A stretch of DNA of 64,000 nt, taken from the NCBI GenBank assembly GCA_963833675.1, contig CAWHYW010000038.1, positions 1 to 64,000 of the forward strand, in the 5' to 3' direction. Shown here piece after piece: positions 47,216 to 56,189 of the stretch; position 1 is the stretch's first letter; each line of letters opens with the position of its first letter. The stretch is from DASQDN01 sp963833675 (GTDB taxonomy: Bacteria > Acidobacteriota > Terriglobia > Bryobacterales > Bryobacteraceae). The translations under genes were made by a program, and so were the position numbers. Below the pieces are notes generated by a model, which searched no databases, was not told the origin of the DNA, and was given only the letters and a program-made list of their open reading frames with translations.

Positions 47216-47902
47216 ATGAGCCTCTGCTTGGTCTGTGCGATGTTCGCCCAGAACCCGGATTATGCGTTCTATTCGGAGGACTTTCGCCCATGGCTTCAAT
47301 CACTGCCGCGCGAGAAGAGCGCTAATCCGGCTGCCGCCATGGAGGCGTACGCAAGCCGCCTTGCAGAATGATTGGTGGAATAGCTATTTCACTTCGAACA
47401 AATCGAACTTCAACCGGGAGCCAAACTCGTTTTTGGTCGAAAGCACTCGGGGGCGCACTCCCGGGACCGCGCTGGACATGGGGCCGGTGAGGGCCGCAAT
47501 TCTCTGTACCTCGCCGCGCAAGGCTGGACGGTGACCGCAGTTGATCCTGCCGAGGGGGTCGTTGGCATTATTAAGAAGCGTGCGCAAGACCTTGGCGTAA
47601 AGGTCACAACTGTCGTGTCAACAGATGAACAGTACGACTATGGCCGCGAGAAGTGGCCCCTCATCATCCTAAGCTGGATAGGCCCCGTTAGGTCACCCGC
47701 CAAAGTAATCGAAGGACTCAAGCCCGAAGGGTTGGTTGTCGTCGAGGGCAGACAGGAATGGTTTGGCATCAACGGTCTGCTCAAAGCATTCTCGCAGCTT
47801 CGGGTTCTCGATTATGAGGACACCAGGGCAGCATCGGATTTCTTTAATCGTCAGCAGATGCAGGTCATGCGCTTCAGTGGACAGAAAGTGATACGCGAGT
47901 GA
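47216..47902 (+). CDS. Class I SAM-dependent methyltransferase with N-terminal signal (two frameshifts)
   Basis: Start MSLCLVCAMFAQNPDYAFY at 47216 gives a signal-like head; then breaks near 47360 and 47485 divide WWNSYFTSNKSNFNREPNSF from the SAM motif (LDMGAGEGRNSLYLAAQGW after repair) and the rest (VTAVDPAEGVVGIIKKRAQD, LIILSWIGPVRSP, GLVVVEGRQEW). The order fits a Rossmann methyltransferase of about 225 residues. An exported methyltransferase is odd since SAM is cytoplasmic; the head may be an anchor. Homologues with this layout exist in related bacteria (from memory). Confidence 0.75.
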
Positions 47903-47999
47903 GTTTTGTGCCGCGTCCATGTGGAGTCGATGTGAACCGACTGTGAGGTGGCGCTACCGGAACATGAACTCTTCATCGAGCACCTGACCAGCGCTTACT

Positions 48000-49253
48000 T
48001 CACTCGCCCCGGATAAGGTCGGCATTCGTTTCACGGCGTCGAATGACACGCCAGGCGCCCTTCTCCACCAAGACCTCGGCAGCCCGAGGGCGCGAGTTGT
48101 AGTTCGATGACTGAGCGAAGCCGTACGCGCCGGCAGTGCAAATCGCCAGCAATTCGCCTGTCTCCGTGAGCGGCAGGTCACGATCCTTGGCCAGAAAATC
48201 TCCGGTCTCGCACACCGGCCCCACTACATCCACGGTGACGAGCGCGCGTCCTCGGTCCTTCCGGACAGGGACGATCTCATGATGAGACTTGTAGAGAGCG
48301 GGTCGAATCAGGTCATTCATGGCTGCGTCGACGACGAGGAACTGCTTCCGGGCGGTTCGCTTCCGGTATAGGACTCGCGTAAGCAGCACGCCGGATTCTC
48401 CGACGATGCTGCGCCCGGGCTCGACTGAGACAATCAGATCGCGACCAGCCAGTTTTCGCCGGATGGCGCCGACCACGTCCGGAATCTCCGGAGCCATGTC
48501 AGACGGCCGGTACGGAACCCCGATCCCTCCGCCAAGATCGAGGTGCCGTATCGGAACTCCCGCGGCCCGGAGCCGGTCAACGAGTTCGATCATCTTGTCT
48601 ACTGCTTCCAGCAGAGGATTGGTATCCAGGATCTGGGATCCGATATGACAACTGACGCCTTCGACGAGCACACTCGGAAGTTCCAGCGCGCGTCGATATA
48701 CTGCTTCCACGTCCGCGATATCGATGCCGAACTTGTGCTCGCTCATTCCAGTCGAGATGTAAGGATGAGTGGCCGCATCCACGTCCGGATTCACGCGAAA
48801 GGCGATGCGAGCGCGTTTGCCGAGGCGTCCAGCGACTGAGTCGATGACAGCCAGCTCTGCCTCGGACTCGCAGTTGAAGATGTGAATTCCTTCCCGCAGA
48901 GCGTATTCGATCTCTTCCGCTGTCTTGCCGACACCTGAAAATACGACCTTCGCCGCCTCGCCTCCGGCCTGGAGGACCCGGAAAAGTTCGCCGCCGGAAA
49001 CGATGTCGAATCCTGCGCCCGCATCGGCCAACAATCGCAGAATGTTGATATTTGAATTCGCCTTGACGGCGTAACACACCTGGTGCGGCAAGTCGCCGAA
49101 CGCGCGATCGTAAGCCCGATAGCGTTCCAGGATATCGGCGGCCGAATAAATGTAGACCGGAGTGCCCAATTCCCCGGCGATCGCCTCCAAGGAAATTCCA
49201 TCGCAGGTGAGCGTCCCATCAATGTAGGAGTACGCCATTACTCCGCGCTCCAA
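48000..49253 (-). CDS. lysA: Diaminopimelate decarboxylase
   Basis: Last step of lysine synthesis: meso-diaminopimelate to lysine with PLP. 417 residues, intact. Seen: VCYAVKANSNINIL with the PLP Lys, VSCHIGSQILDTNP, DLGGGIGVPY, VEPGRSIVGESGVLL, and CETGDFLAKDRDLP with the active-site Cys. Its start overlaps the stop of the propeller gene by 16 bases. Confidence 0.97.
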   Translation of the reverse strand: MERGVMAYSYIDGTLTCDGISLEAIAGELGTPVYIYSAADILERYRAYDRAFGDLPHQVCYAVKANSNINILRLLADAGAGFDIVSGGELFRVLQAGGEAAKVVFSGVGKTAEEIEYALREGIHIFNCESEAELAVIDSVAGRLGKRARIAFRVNPDVDAATHPYISTGMSEHKFGIDIADVEAVYRRALELPSVLVEGVSCHIGSQILDTNPLLEAVDKMIELVDRLRAAGVPIRHLDLGGGIGVPYRPSDMAPEIPDVVGAIRRKLAGRDLIVSVEPGRSIVGESGVLLTRVLYRKRTARKQFLVVDAAMNDLIRPALYKSHHEIVPVRKDRGRALVTVDVVGPVCETGDFLAKDRDLPLTETGELLAICTAGAYGFAQSSNYNSRPRAAEVLVEKGAWRVIRRRETNADLIRGE

Positions 49254-50422
49254 GAGGTGAGTGATTTAGCATCTTTCACCAGCACACGATTTCCGACGAT
49301 CGCCGGGTGAGCCCATGTCGGAGTATCGGCCACGTTGTACTTCGCCACTTGTTTGAGCGCCGTTGAACTCGCCTCGAACATGATGAGTTCGGAGTTGGTA
49401 GTCAGCGCAAACACGGTTGAGCCGCGGGCGATCAGCGCTGCATTGTCGGCTTGTCGGCCTTCGCTAGAGAAAACGGTCTTTCCTGTCTTCGGATCGAGGC
49501 CGAAGAACTGGCCTTTATTCCTGTTCGACAATCCCCAGAGAACTCCTGCCGCGAGGACCGGCGAGCTCATATACAGGCCAAATTCCCTGTTCTCCCAAAG
49601 CTTCTGCGGAGGACTCCCCAGGCGGATCGCCGTAATCGGATTTCCGAGCGCGGAGTAAACGATCGTGTCGCTGATGATGGTCGGAGTTACAGCATTCTGC
49701 TCATAAGGGCTTTTCAGCGGAAGCTTCCAAAGCGTCTTCCCGTCTGCCACTGAAATCCCGACGATGTTGTTTTCACTATTCGTGACCACCTGGCGAACTC
49801 CGCCGAATTCGCCAATTACAGGAGAAGCATAGGCCGGGCCGTCCTCGCTCCACCGCCACTTCACCTTGCCGGTCCCGGCATCGAACGCAGTGAGAGCTCC
49901 TCCGTTTTGTGGCCCAATGGAAGCGATCAGAGTCCCTCTATCTACGATCGGCGAGGAAGCATGGCCATAGAGAGGCGAGCCTTTGCTGTCGAGGTTCCAG
50001 ATCTGCTTGCCGGAGGCAATGTCCCGGCAATTCAAAATCCCGCTGATTCCAACCGTGTAGAGTGTTTCGCCCGCCACAACCGGAGTGGATTTCGGTCCTT
50101 TCCCGTGTGACGTTGCCGCAAAGTTCATCTGATAGGGAGCAGCGTAGGATTGCCGCCAGATCGGCTTTCCGGTGTCGAGGTCTAAAGCCGCGATGACCTC
50201 TTCGTCCTGTTGACGGGCAAACTGGAAGACTCGTTTGCCGGCTACTACCGGCGACGAATGTCCTTCGCCGACGGAGACATTCCAGACTTTACGAAGGCGC
50301 TCAGGCCACGGCTTCGGTGGCTCGGAGGGAGCCGAGCCGTCGCGATTCGGTCCACGCCACTGTGGCCAGTCTACGAACGCGAATGCGGCTGGGACCGCAA
50401 GGAAGGTACGGCGGCTCTGCAT
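49238..50422 (-). CDS. PQQ-type beta-propeller protein, exported
   Basis: 394 residues. Signal MQSRRTFLAVPAAFAF, then the family entry DWPQWRGPNRDGSAPS. Repeated blades include LDLDTGKPIWRQSY, CRDIASGKQIWNLDSKG, FDAGTGKVKWRWSE and VADGKTLWKLPLKSP. These BamB-like, single-domain propellers are abundant in acidobacteria; no PQQ or enzyme partner is identifiable, and the role is likely protein binding. It overlaps the lysA start. Confidence 0.9.
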   Translation of the reverse strand: MQSRRTFLAVPAAFAFVDWPQWRGPNRDGSAPSEPPKPWPERLRKVWNVSVGEGHSSPVVAGKRVFQFARQQDEEVIAALDLDTGKPIWRQSYAAPYQMNFAATSHGKGPKSTPVVAGETLYTVGISGILNCRDIASGKQIWNLDSKGSPLYGHASSPIVDRGTLIASIGPQNGGALTAFDAGTGKVKWRWSEDGPAYASPVIGEFGGVRQVVTNSENNIVGISVADGKTLWKLPLKSPYEQNAVTPTIISDTIVYSALGNPITAIRLGSPPQKLWENREFGLYMSSPVLAAGVLWGLSNRNKGQFFGLDPKTGKTVFSSEGRQADNAALIARGSTVFALTTNSELIMFEASSTALKQVAKYNVADTPTWAHPAIVGNRVLVKDAKSLTSWSAE

Positions 50423-50443
50423 GTACCTTCCAACGTACTACGG

Positions 50444-51562
50444 CTAATCGCCGGAAGCCGAAATACTGGAGACCAGAGGCATCTCCGGTATGGGCAGAAA
50501 CTCGGGCGTTGTCGGAGCAACCGGCTTGGCCAGCCCCAAAACCGCCTTAACCAGATCGCGACAGAGCACGCGTTTCAGCGAGCCGTCCGTGCCGCGAGTA
50601 AGGTCAACGATACCCGCGCGATCGCAGTCCGCTTTTTTGCGCTCTTTGGTCAACGAGTATCCCCAGCCGATATTTCCGGTGCCCGGGTACCAGCCGCCAT
50701 ACGGGATCGGAATCCCTTCCTCTCTGGCCTGCTCCAGGGCGTCCGCCAGAAGCCTGGCCATCTGCATGCGATTGTCGTCGATTCCCGCCGGAACGAACTT
50801 GTTGAACTCGTCGATATTGACGCTCGGGTTGAATGTTTCGGGGATGCCGAACTCACTGATGCAGAGCGGCATATGGGCCGTCTGCCACCACCAGCGAAGG
50901 AATCCGAAAATCGAATGCTGCTGGTGCATGTGCGGATAAAGGTCGATTCCGGCGACATCCGTAACGTCTTTGAGATCGAGCACAGTTTGCACTTCCGTGG
51001 CCGGTTCGGAGCAGAATACCGTCGCGCCGTGCATCTTCGCTACTCGAGCAGACGACTTGTAAGCCTGGACGAGTCTGCTGTAAATCGCCTCATAGCCGGC
51101 TTTCGATTTGAAGTGAGGCTGCCAGTTCCCTACCCGGCCACGCTGGAAAGCATCCATCTGCACTTCCACCACGGGGATTACGAGCTTGAACTTGTAGCGG
51201 CTGAGAAGCTGGTCCGTGTACTCCGCGATCCGATCCGGGAGCTGATCCGAAAGCACCGCGTGCTTCTCGCCATTAGCCGCTAACCAGGACGGCAGATTGA
51301 AATGGACGACCGGATAGAAGATCTCTAACCCGAGCTGCGTGGCGAGTTCGACCTTGGGATCGATGAGATCCCAGCGGTACTCGTCGCGCTTCGGCTGCAC
51401 CAACGACCAGGGCATCTGCCACCGGAGCAGGTCGAAGCCGCAGTCGGCTAGCTGGCGGAAGTCTTCACGCCACAGCCGGTCATTCTGATTCCACGCGGCG
51501 TGATAGTTCCACTTCCGCTTTACGTCGGGCATCGCTGTGTCGATGCCGGTAATCAATCGCAC
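50444..51562 (-). CDS. TIM-barrel glycoside hydrolase, GH1-like
   Basis: 372 residues with no signal peptide. The N-terminal block GFDLLRWQMPWSLVQPKRDEYRWDLIDP is shared by GH1/GH5-type barrels (seen as FDLLRWQMPWSLVQPKRDEY). VIPVVEVQMDAFQRG and LCISEFGIPET carry candidate catalytic Glu residues. The usual GH1 TFNEP is not obvious, so the clan is clear but the family assignment is weak. It precedes the propeller gene by 21 bases and may be co-transcribed with it and lysA. Confidence 0.7.
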   Translation of the reverse strand: MRLITGIDTAMPDVKRKWNYHAAWNQNDRLWREDFRQLADCGFDLLRWQMPWSLVQPKRDEYRWDLIDPKVELATQLGLEIFYPVVHFNLPSWLAANGEKHAVLSDQLPDRIAEYTDQLLSRYKFKLVIPVVEVQMDAFQRGRVGNWQPHFKSKAGYEAIYSRLVQAYKSSARVAKMHGATVFCSEPATEVQTVLDLKDVTDVAGIDLYPHMHQQHSIFGFLRWWWQTAHMPLCISEFGIPETFNPSVNIDEFNKFVPAGIDDNRMQMARLLADALEQAREEGIPIPYGGWYPGTGNIGWGYSLTKERKKADCDRAGIVDLTRGTDGSLKRVLCRDLVKAVLGLAKPVAPTTPEFLPIPEMPLVSSISASGD

Positions 51563-51791
51563 TGGGTACCCCCTCCGAGTCCCTGACGGTCGCGCCGCTC
51601 TTTACGCGACCGTGCACACGAATACCTGCGCGATCGCGCCGATCTTTTGATCAAACGCGCCGCTAGACCCAAAGGCCGTCTTGGTCTGCGTGCACTCTTA
51701 TGATGTGCGAGATGTCGACCAGGTTGCTAGACCTCCTTTGTGGGAGGTTCTGCAACTCATTTACGGCTATCGGATCGCTTGTGTGTCTCTC

Positions 51792-52367
51792 TCAATTAAG
51801 TCGTGAAGCAATTAGGTTATTCCGGATCATCTCGGAATGCAATGGAGAAAATCCTAATTTTGAGGCCAACATGGCGCCAATATCGAGATTCGTCCAGCCT
51901 GGCTTCATCAGACCGGTCGCTGCGTGGACGTCCGTTCCCAACAGAATGTGGCCGATCTCGTGTGCCAGGATGTGCCCGAGAATGACTCCTGCGCCGGTGC
52001 CCCTTCCGTTTAGCATGTTATCCACCCGTTTCCGAAATAGAATGATCACGCGCGAGTTCCTATCGAAAGGATGGGCGCAGGCCAGCGCCGACGGGGCCAC
52101 CTCGGGCGGCGGCGTCGGGATTTGTGAAACCTGGATGGCCCCCTCGGGACATCCACGGCGCCCAACCCACTGCAAATCGACATCGATGGCTGCGAAGATC
52201 TTCGTCGCTTCATATCTCGCTCGATGTTCTATAGGGGTAAAGAACAAGCCGGCATCCATGCAGACCGTGACCTGCCGTCTTTCGGCCATCCCGAGTTGGG
52301 CTTCCAGAAACAATATAGTCGCCGTGGCTGCTTTTGACGTCCTCATCGCCTTCCTCCCGATCCGCAC
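51792..52367 (-). CDS. Small zinc metallopeptidase-like protein (HEIGH)
   Basis: 191 residues. Zinc site HILAHEIGHILLGTDVHAATG with a further His/Asp, followed by LMKPGWTNLDIGAMLA; the head VTVCMDAGLFFTPIEHRARY and DVDLQWV match a recurrent acidobacterial family of unknown substrate. Start uncertain: 52367, 52346 or Met 52289 (MAERRQVTVC), the last giving the family-typical beginning. No signal peptide visible. The 230 bases upstream contain nothing I recognise. Confidence 0.75.
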   Translation of the reverse strand: MRIGRKAMRTSKAATATILFLEAQLGMAERRQVTVCMDAGLFFTPIEHRARYEATKIFAAIDVDLQWVGRRGCPEGAIQVSQIPTPPPEVAPSALACAHPFDRNSRVIILFRKRVDNMLNGRGTGAGVILGHILAHEIGHILLGTDVHAATGLMKPGWTNLDIGAMLASKLGFSPLHSEMIRNNLIASRLN

Positions 52368-52437
52368 TCATGTGCTTGATCGAGTTAGCGATGTTTGTCA
52401 AAAACTCCGCCAGTCAGGCCAGGAGCATTTGAGGGGA

Positions 52438-53670
52438 TTACTCGTAACGCAGGGCTTCGACGGGAACAATCTGAGTGGCATTCCGCGCCGGATAGAGTGT
52501 CGCGATGAAACTGACGCCGATGGCGACAGCAACAATCCAGAACGCGTCCAATCCTCGCGGCTCGAAGGGGACGTACGCAAGCGAGTACACCTCCTCATCC
52601 AGCCGTACCCACCGGTAATGGTTGGCCAACCAGGAGATGCTATAGCCCGCAACCAGTCCGATCGCCGAACCGACCACTCCAATCAGGACTCCCTGCAGCA
52701 TGAAGATCCGGCGGATCTGCTGATGGCGCGCGCCCATGGACATCAGAATCGCGATGTCCTTATACTTCTCCATCACCATCATCACCAGCGCAATCAGAAT
52801 GTTGAGGGCACTGACGAGCTGAATGAGCCCGATTGTGATCACAGTCACGACCTTCTCCATCTTCAAGGCGTTAAGGACCGGCTTGTTCTGCTCCATCCAG
52901 TGCGTCGCCGCAAGCTTGGGTCCGACGATACGGTTCGCCGCCGCCGCAATCTCCGGAGCCTTGTAGATATCGGCAACTCTCAACTCGATGGAATTGACCA
53001 CGTCTTCGAGATTTAGAACCATTTGCGTCGACCGAAGACTCGTGTAAGCCCAATTCGCGTCAAGCTCGAAAAAGCCCGATTCGAAGATCCCGACCACCTT
53101 AAATCGATATTCCGTGATTCGAGGCCCCCACGGCGTCATCTCCCCTTGGGGCGATATCACCCGTAAGATCTTGCCCGGAGATGTACCTAGGCTCTGCGCC
53201 AGCTTTGACCCGAGAACAATGCCGGGGACCGTGTCCACCTGCTCCAGATCTTTGATCGATCCTTCCTTTAAGTGCGCGAGCATCTCGGTCTGTTCGGCTG
53301 CTAAAGCCGGCTCGACGCCTTTCAGGATCGCGCCGGTCGACTGCACGCGTCCGACCATCATCACCTGTCCGTATAACGTTGGCGCAGCGCTGGTTACGCC
53401 GGGAATCTGCCTCAGCCGCGATACCAGTTCGCGCCAGTTCTCGATCCCATAACCCGGTTCTTTTTCAAGGATGCTGACGTGCGCCGTCGCGGTCAGGAGA
53501 TTCCGCTGCAGCGTACCCCGGAAGCCGTTATTGATCGCAAGCGCAATCACCAGAGCCATCACGCCCGCAGCCACGCCTAAAATCGAGATCGCCGTGATGA
53601 TGGAGATGACCGCCTGCTTGCGCTTTGCGCGCAAGTAGCGGAGAGCGACGAAAAGCTCAAACTCCTTCAC
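52438..53670 (-). CDS. Lipoprotein-releasing ABC transporter permease (LolC/LolE type)
   Basis: About 410 residues from GTG 53670, whose TGA-overlap with the lysS stop marks coupling. First helix VISIITAISILGVAAGVMAL preceded by LFVALRYLRAKRKQA, a large periplasmic domain (TSAAPTLYGQVMMVG, RITEYRFKVVGIFESGFFEL), and three C-terminal helices with MVMMEKYKDIAILMSMGA-type core (seen as VMEKYKDIAILMSMGA) and PARNATQIVPVEALRYE. It extracts lipoproteins for transport to the outer membrane; the ATPase partner is not adjacent, though a LolD-like gene is at 63249. Confidence 0.92.
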   Translation of the reverse strand: MKEFELFVALRYLRAKRKQAVISIITAISILGVAAGVMALVIALAINNGFRGTLQRNLLTATAHVSILEKEPGYGIENWRELVSRLRQIPGVTSAAPTLYGQVMMVGRVQSTGAILKGVEPALAAEQTEMLAHLKEGSIKDLEQVDTVPGIVLGSKLAQSLGTSPGKILRVISPQGEMTPWGPRITEYRFKVVGIFESGFFELDANWAYTSLRSTQMVLNLEDVVNSIELRVADIYKAPEIAAAANRIVGPKLAATHWMEQNKPVLNALKMEKVVTVITIGLIQLVSALNILIALVMMVMEKYKDIAILMSMGARHQQIRRIFMLQGVLIGVVGSAIGLVAGYSISWLANHYRWVRLDEEVYSLAYVPFEPRGLDAFWIVAVAIGVSFIATLYPARNATQIVPVEALRYE

Positions 53671-55175
53671 GACCGTTCGGCCGACCGCAAATCCTCGGCA
53701 ATCCCCATGTCGCCCTCCGGCCGGAGGAGCGGGAACAGGATGACGTCGCGAATCGATTTGGAGCCGGTCATAATCATCGCCATCCGATCGATCCCGATAC
53801 CTTCCCCACCGGTCGGGGGCATGCCGTAGCACAACGCGCGGAGGTAATCCTCATCCATCCGATGCGCTTCTTCATCGCCCCGTTCCGCCATCCCGAGTTG
53901 CATCTCGAAACGCCGCCTCTGCTCCTGCGGATCGTTCAGCTCGGTGTAGGCGTTGCCGATTTCCATTCCGGCGATGTAAACCTCAAAACGCTCGACAAAT
54001 TCGGGCTCGTCCGGCTTGTTCTTCGATAACGGCGAAGTCTCCACCGGATAGTCGTAAATGATGGTCGGCTGAAAGAGATGTTCTTCACAGACCCGCTCAA
54101 AGATATCGACTAGCTGCTCGCCCGCCGTGTGTTTACTCGAATGCCGGCCAAGCCACTGCGGGTCTCGCACGTTCTCCAGAGTGGGCTTCTGCTCGCCCCT
54201 CCAAAACTCCACGACAGCTTCGCGCATGGAGAACCGTCGTATGTTGTCGAAGTCGATGGTCTGACCCTCGTAGGGCACCTGAGTCGAACCGGTCGAGTCG
54301 ATCGCGACCTGCCGCAGCAAATCGCGCGTCAGGTCCATCAGCCCGCGATAATCCGTGTACGCCTGGTAGAACTCCAGCATCGTGAACTCCGGATTGTGCT
54401 GCGTCGAGATACCTTCGTTGCGGAAATTCCTGTTAATCTCATACACTCGCTCCATTCCACCCACGACGAGTCTCTTGAGATAGAGTTCCGGAGCGATCCG
54501 AAGATACAGGTCAAGATCGAGCGTATTGTGATGCGTGACAAACGGCCGGGCGGCGGCGCCCCCGTAGATTTGCTGCATCATCGGAGTCTCGACTTCGATG
54601 AAGCCTCGCTCTTCCAATTGCCGGCGGAACGACGAAGTCACTTTGGCGCGCGTCACAAACGCCTTCCGCACCTCAGGATTGGCAATCAGGTCCAGATAGC
54701 GCTGCCGGTATCGGGTCTCAACATCTTCCAGACCATGCCATTTCTCCGGCATCGCGAGCAGGATTTTCGAAAGGAAGTAGATTTTATCTGCGTGGACACT
54801 CAGTTCGCCGGTACGAGTGCGGAAAAGGTATCCTTCAACCCCGACGATATCTCCTAGATCGACAAGGGACCAGAGCTGATAGTCGCCCTCCGATACCGCA
54901 TCTTTCTTCACATAGATTTGCAGCTTTTCCCCGTTCTGCATCAGGTGGGCGAAGCTGGCTTTGCCCATTCGCCGCATCGTTAGGATTCGGCCTGAAATCT
55001 TTACGTTGACACGGTCGGATTCGAGTTCCTCCGCCGTTTTCGAAGATTGTTCGGCGAGGATCTGGGGAATCGTGTGGCTGAAATCGAATCTCTGTCCGTA
55101 GGCTTTATGACCGAGGGCTTCAATCTCGCGAATGCGTTGTGTGCGTTGCTGAAGTAGCTCCTGCGCGAGCGACAA
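53667..55175 (-). CDS. lysS: Lysyl-tRNA synthetase, class II
   Basis: 502 residues, intact. OB-fold head (KISGRILTMRRMGKASFAHL), motif 2 in VYEINRNFRNEGIST..PEFTMLEFYQAYTDY, and motif 3 GIGIDRMAMIMTGSKSIRDV. Full length with no PoxA-type truncation. The stop codon is shared with the GTG start of the permease. Confidence 0.97.
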   Translation of the reverse strand: MSLAQELLQQRTQRIREIEALGHKAYGQRFDFSHTIPQILAEQSSKTAEELESDRVNVKISGRILTMRRMGKASFAHLMQNGEKLQIYVKKDAVSEGDYQLWSLVDLGDIVGVEGYLFRTRTGELSVHADKIYFLSKILLAMPEKWHGLEDVETRYRQRYLDLIANPEVRKAFVTRAKVTSSFRRQLEERGFIEVETPMMQQIYGGAAARPFVTHHNTLDLDLYLRIAPELYLKRLVVGGMERVYEINRNFRNEGISTQHNPEFTMLEFYQAYTDYRGLMDLTRDLLRQVAIDSTGSTQVPYEGQTIDFDNIRRFSMREAVVEFWRGEQKPTLENVRDPQWLGRHSSKHTAGEQLVDIFERVCEEHLFQPTIIYDYPVETSPLSKNKPDEPEFVERFEVYIAGMEIGNAYTELNDPQEQRRRFEMQLGMAERGDEEAHRMDEDYLRALCYGMPPTGGEGIGIDRMAMIMTGSKSIRDVILFPLLRPEGDMGIAEDLRSAERS

Positions 55176-55217
55176 TAGGTTCTCCCTGAAACCCTAATTA
55201 TAAAGGTGGGTCAGGGA

Positions 55218-55412
55218 TTAAGCGCCCCTAGCTTGGTCCCGACGGTCGTTGCTGCGGCCTTCGAGGTTCGCGACACGCTTTTCAAGCTCTTCTATTCGGA
55301 TGATGGCGGAACCCAATTGCTTCCGAAGAAGCTCAATCGGATCCTCTCCACCGCCGGCCTTCGCCGCAAGAGCGCCTTCCAATGACGTACTCGGTTGTTC
55401 CCAATCACCCAT
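55218..55412 (-). CDS. Small coiled-coil protein (64 residues)
   Basis: From Met 55412: MGDWEQPSTSLEGALAAKAG then a heptad helix (IELLRKQLGSAIIRIEELEK, RVANLEGR). Resembles SlyX-like or accessory coiled-coil proteins, but no specific family. Divergent from the GT2 gene by 45 bases. Confidence 0.6.
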   Translation of the reverse strand: MGDWEQPSTSLEGALAAKAGGGEDPIELLRKQLGSAIIRIEELEKRVANLEGRSNDRRDQARGA

Positions 55413-55457
55413 AACTGATGATGATAGCCGAAAAACACGCAATGGTCACGATATGAT

Positions 55458-56189
55458 TTGAACTTGCAATCGCTTTCGATTGTTGTTCCTGCGTACAACG
55501 AGGAGAATCGCCTCCCAAACTCGCTCGACACCATCCTTGCCTATATCACCGATCGGTATGACTTTATCGAGGTGATTGTTGTTGACGACGGCTCACGGGA
55601 CGGTACGGCAAATTGTGTTCGCGAGTACTCCCGTACCCATCCTGCTGTGCGGCTGTTGCAGAACCCCGGTAATCGCGGCAAAGGCTACGCGGTGCGCAAT
55701 GGAATGCTCAGCGCAAAGGGAGAATGGATTCTGTTCACCGATGCTGACCTTTCAGCTCCGATTGAAGAGGTTGCAAACCTATTTGCAGCCGCGACACGCG
55801 ATAACGCGCAGGTCGCGATCGGCTCACGCGCCCTCGATCGATCTTTGATCGGGGTTCATCAGCCGGCAAGCCGCGAATATGCCGGCCGCATCTTCAATTT
55901 CGTCATGCGCGCAGTCACCGGTCTTCCGTTTCTCGATACGCAGTGCGGATTCAAGCTCTATCAGGCTGAAGCCGCGCAACGGATTTTCTCCAAACAACAA
56001 CTGGACGGCTTCGGCTTTGACGTCGAAGATCTTTTCATCGCGAAACAACTCGCCATCAAAGTTGTCGAAGTGCCGGTGCGTTGGAACAACGTCGAGGGAA
56101 CGAAGGTAAGCCTCTGGAACGGCGTCGATTCGTTCCTGGACCCGCTGCGTGTCCGATCCTTCCACTTGCAAGGAAAGTACAAGGAATAG
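55458..56189 (+). CDS. Glycosyltransferase family 2, dolichyl-phosphate-glucosyltransferase-like
   Basis: 243 residues, TTG start at 55458 because no in-frame ATG lies earlier than the fold. Strand SIVVPAYNEENRLPNSLDTI, VVDDGSRDGTA, GKGYAVRNGMLSAKGEWILF, DxD site FTDADLSAPIEEV, and the end CGFKLYQAEAAQRI, DVEDLFIAKQ, VPVRWNNVEGTKVSL. It matches the Alg5-like group and probably charges a polyprenyl phosphate with a hexose (inference). It could feed the GT39-like enzymes elsewhere in the window. Convergent with, and directly abutting, the dihaem gene. Confidence 0.9.
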   Translation: MNLQSLSIVVPAYNEENRLPNSLDTILAYITDRYDFIEVIVVDDGSRDGTANCVREYSRTHPAVRLLQNPGNRGKGYAVRNGMLSAKGEWILFTDADLSAPIEEVANLFAAATRDNAQVAIGSRALDRSLIGVHQPASREYAGRIFNFVMRAVTGLPFLDTQCGFKLYQAEAAQRIFSKQQLDGFGFDVEDLFIAKQLAIKVVEVPVRWNNVEGTKVSLWNGVDSFLDPLRVRSFHLQGKYKE

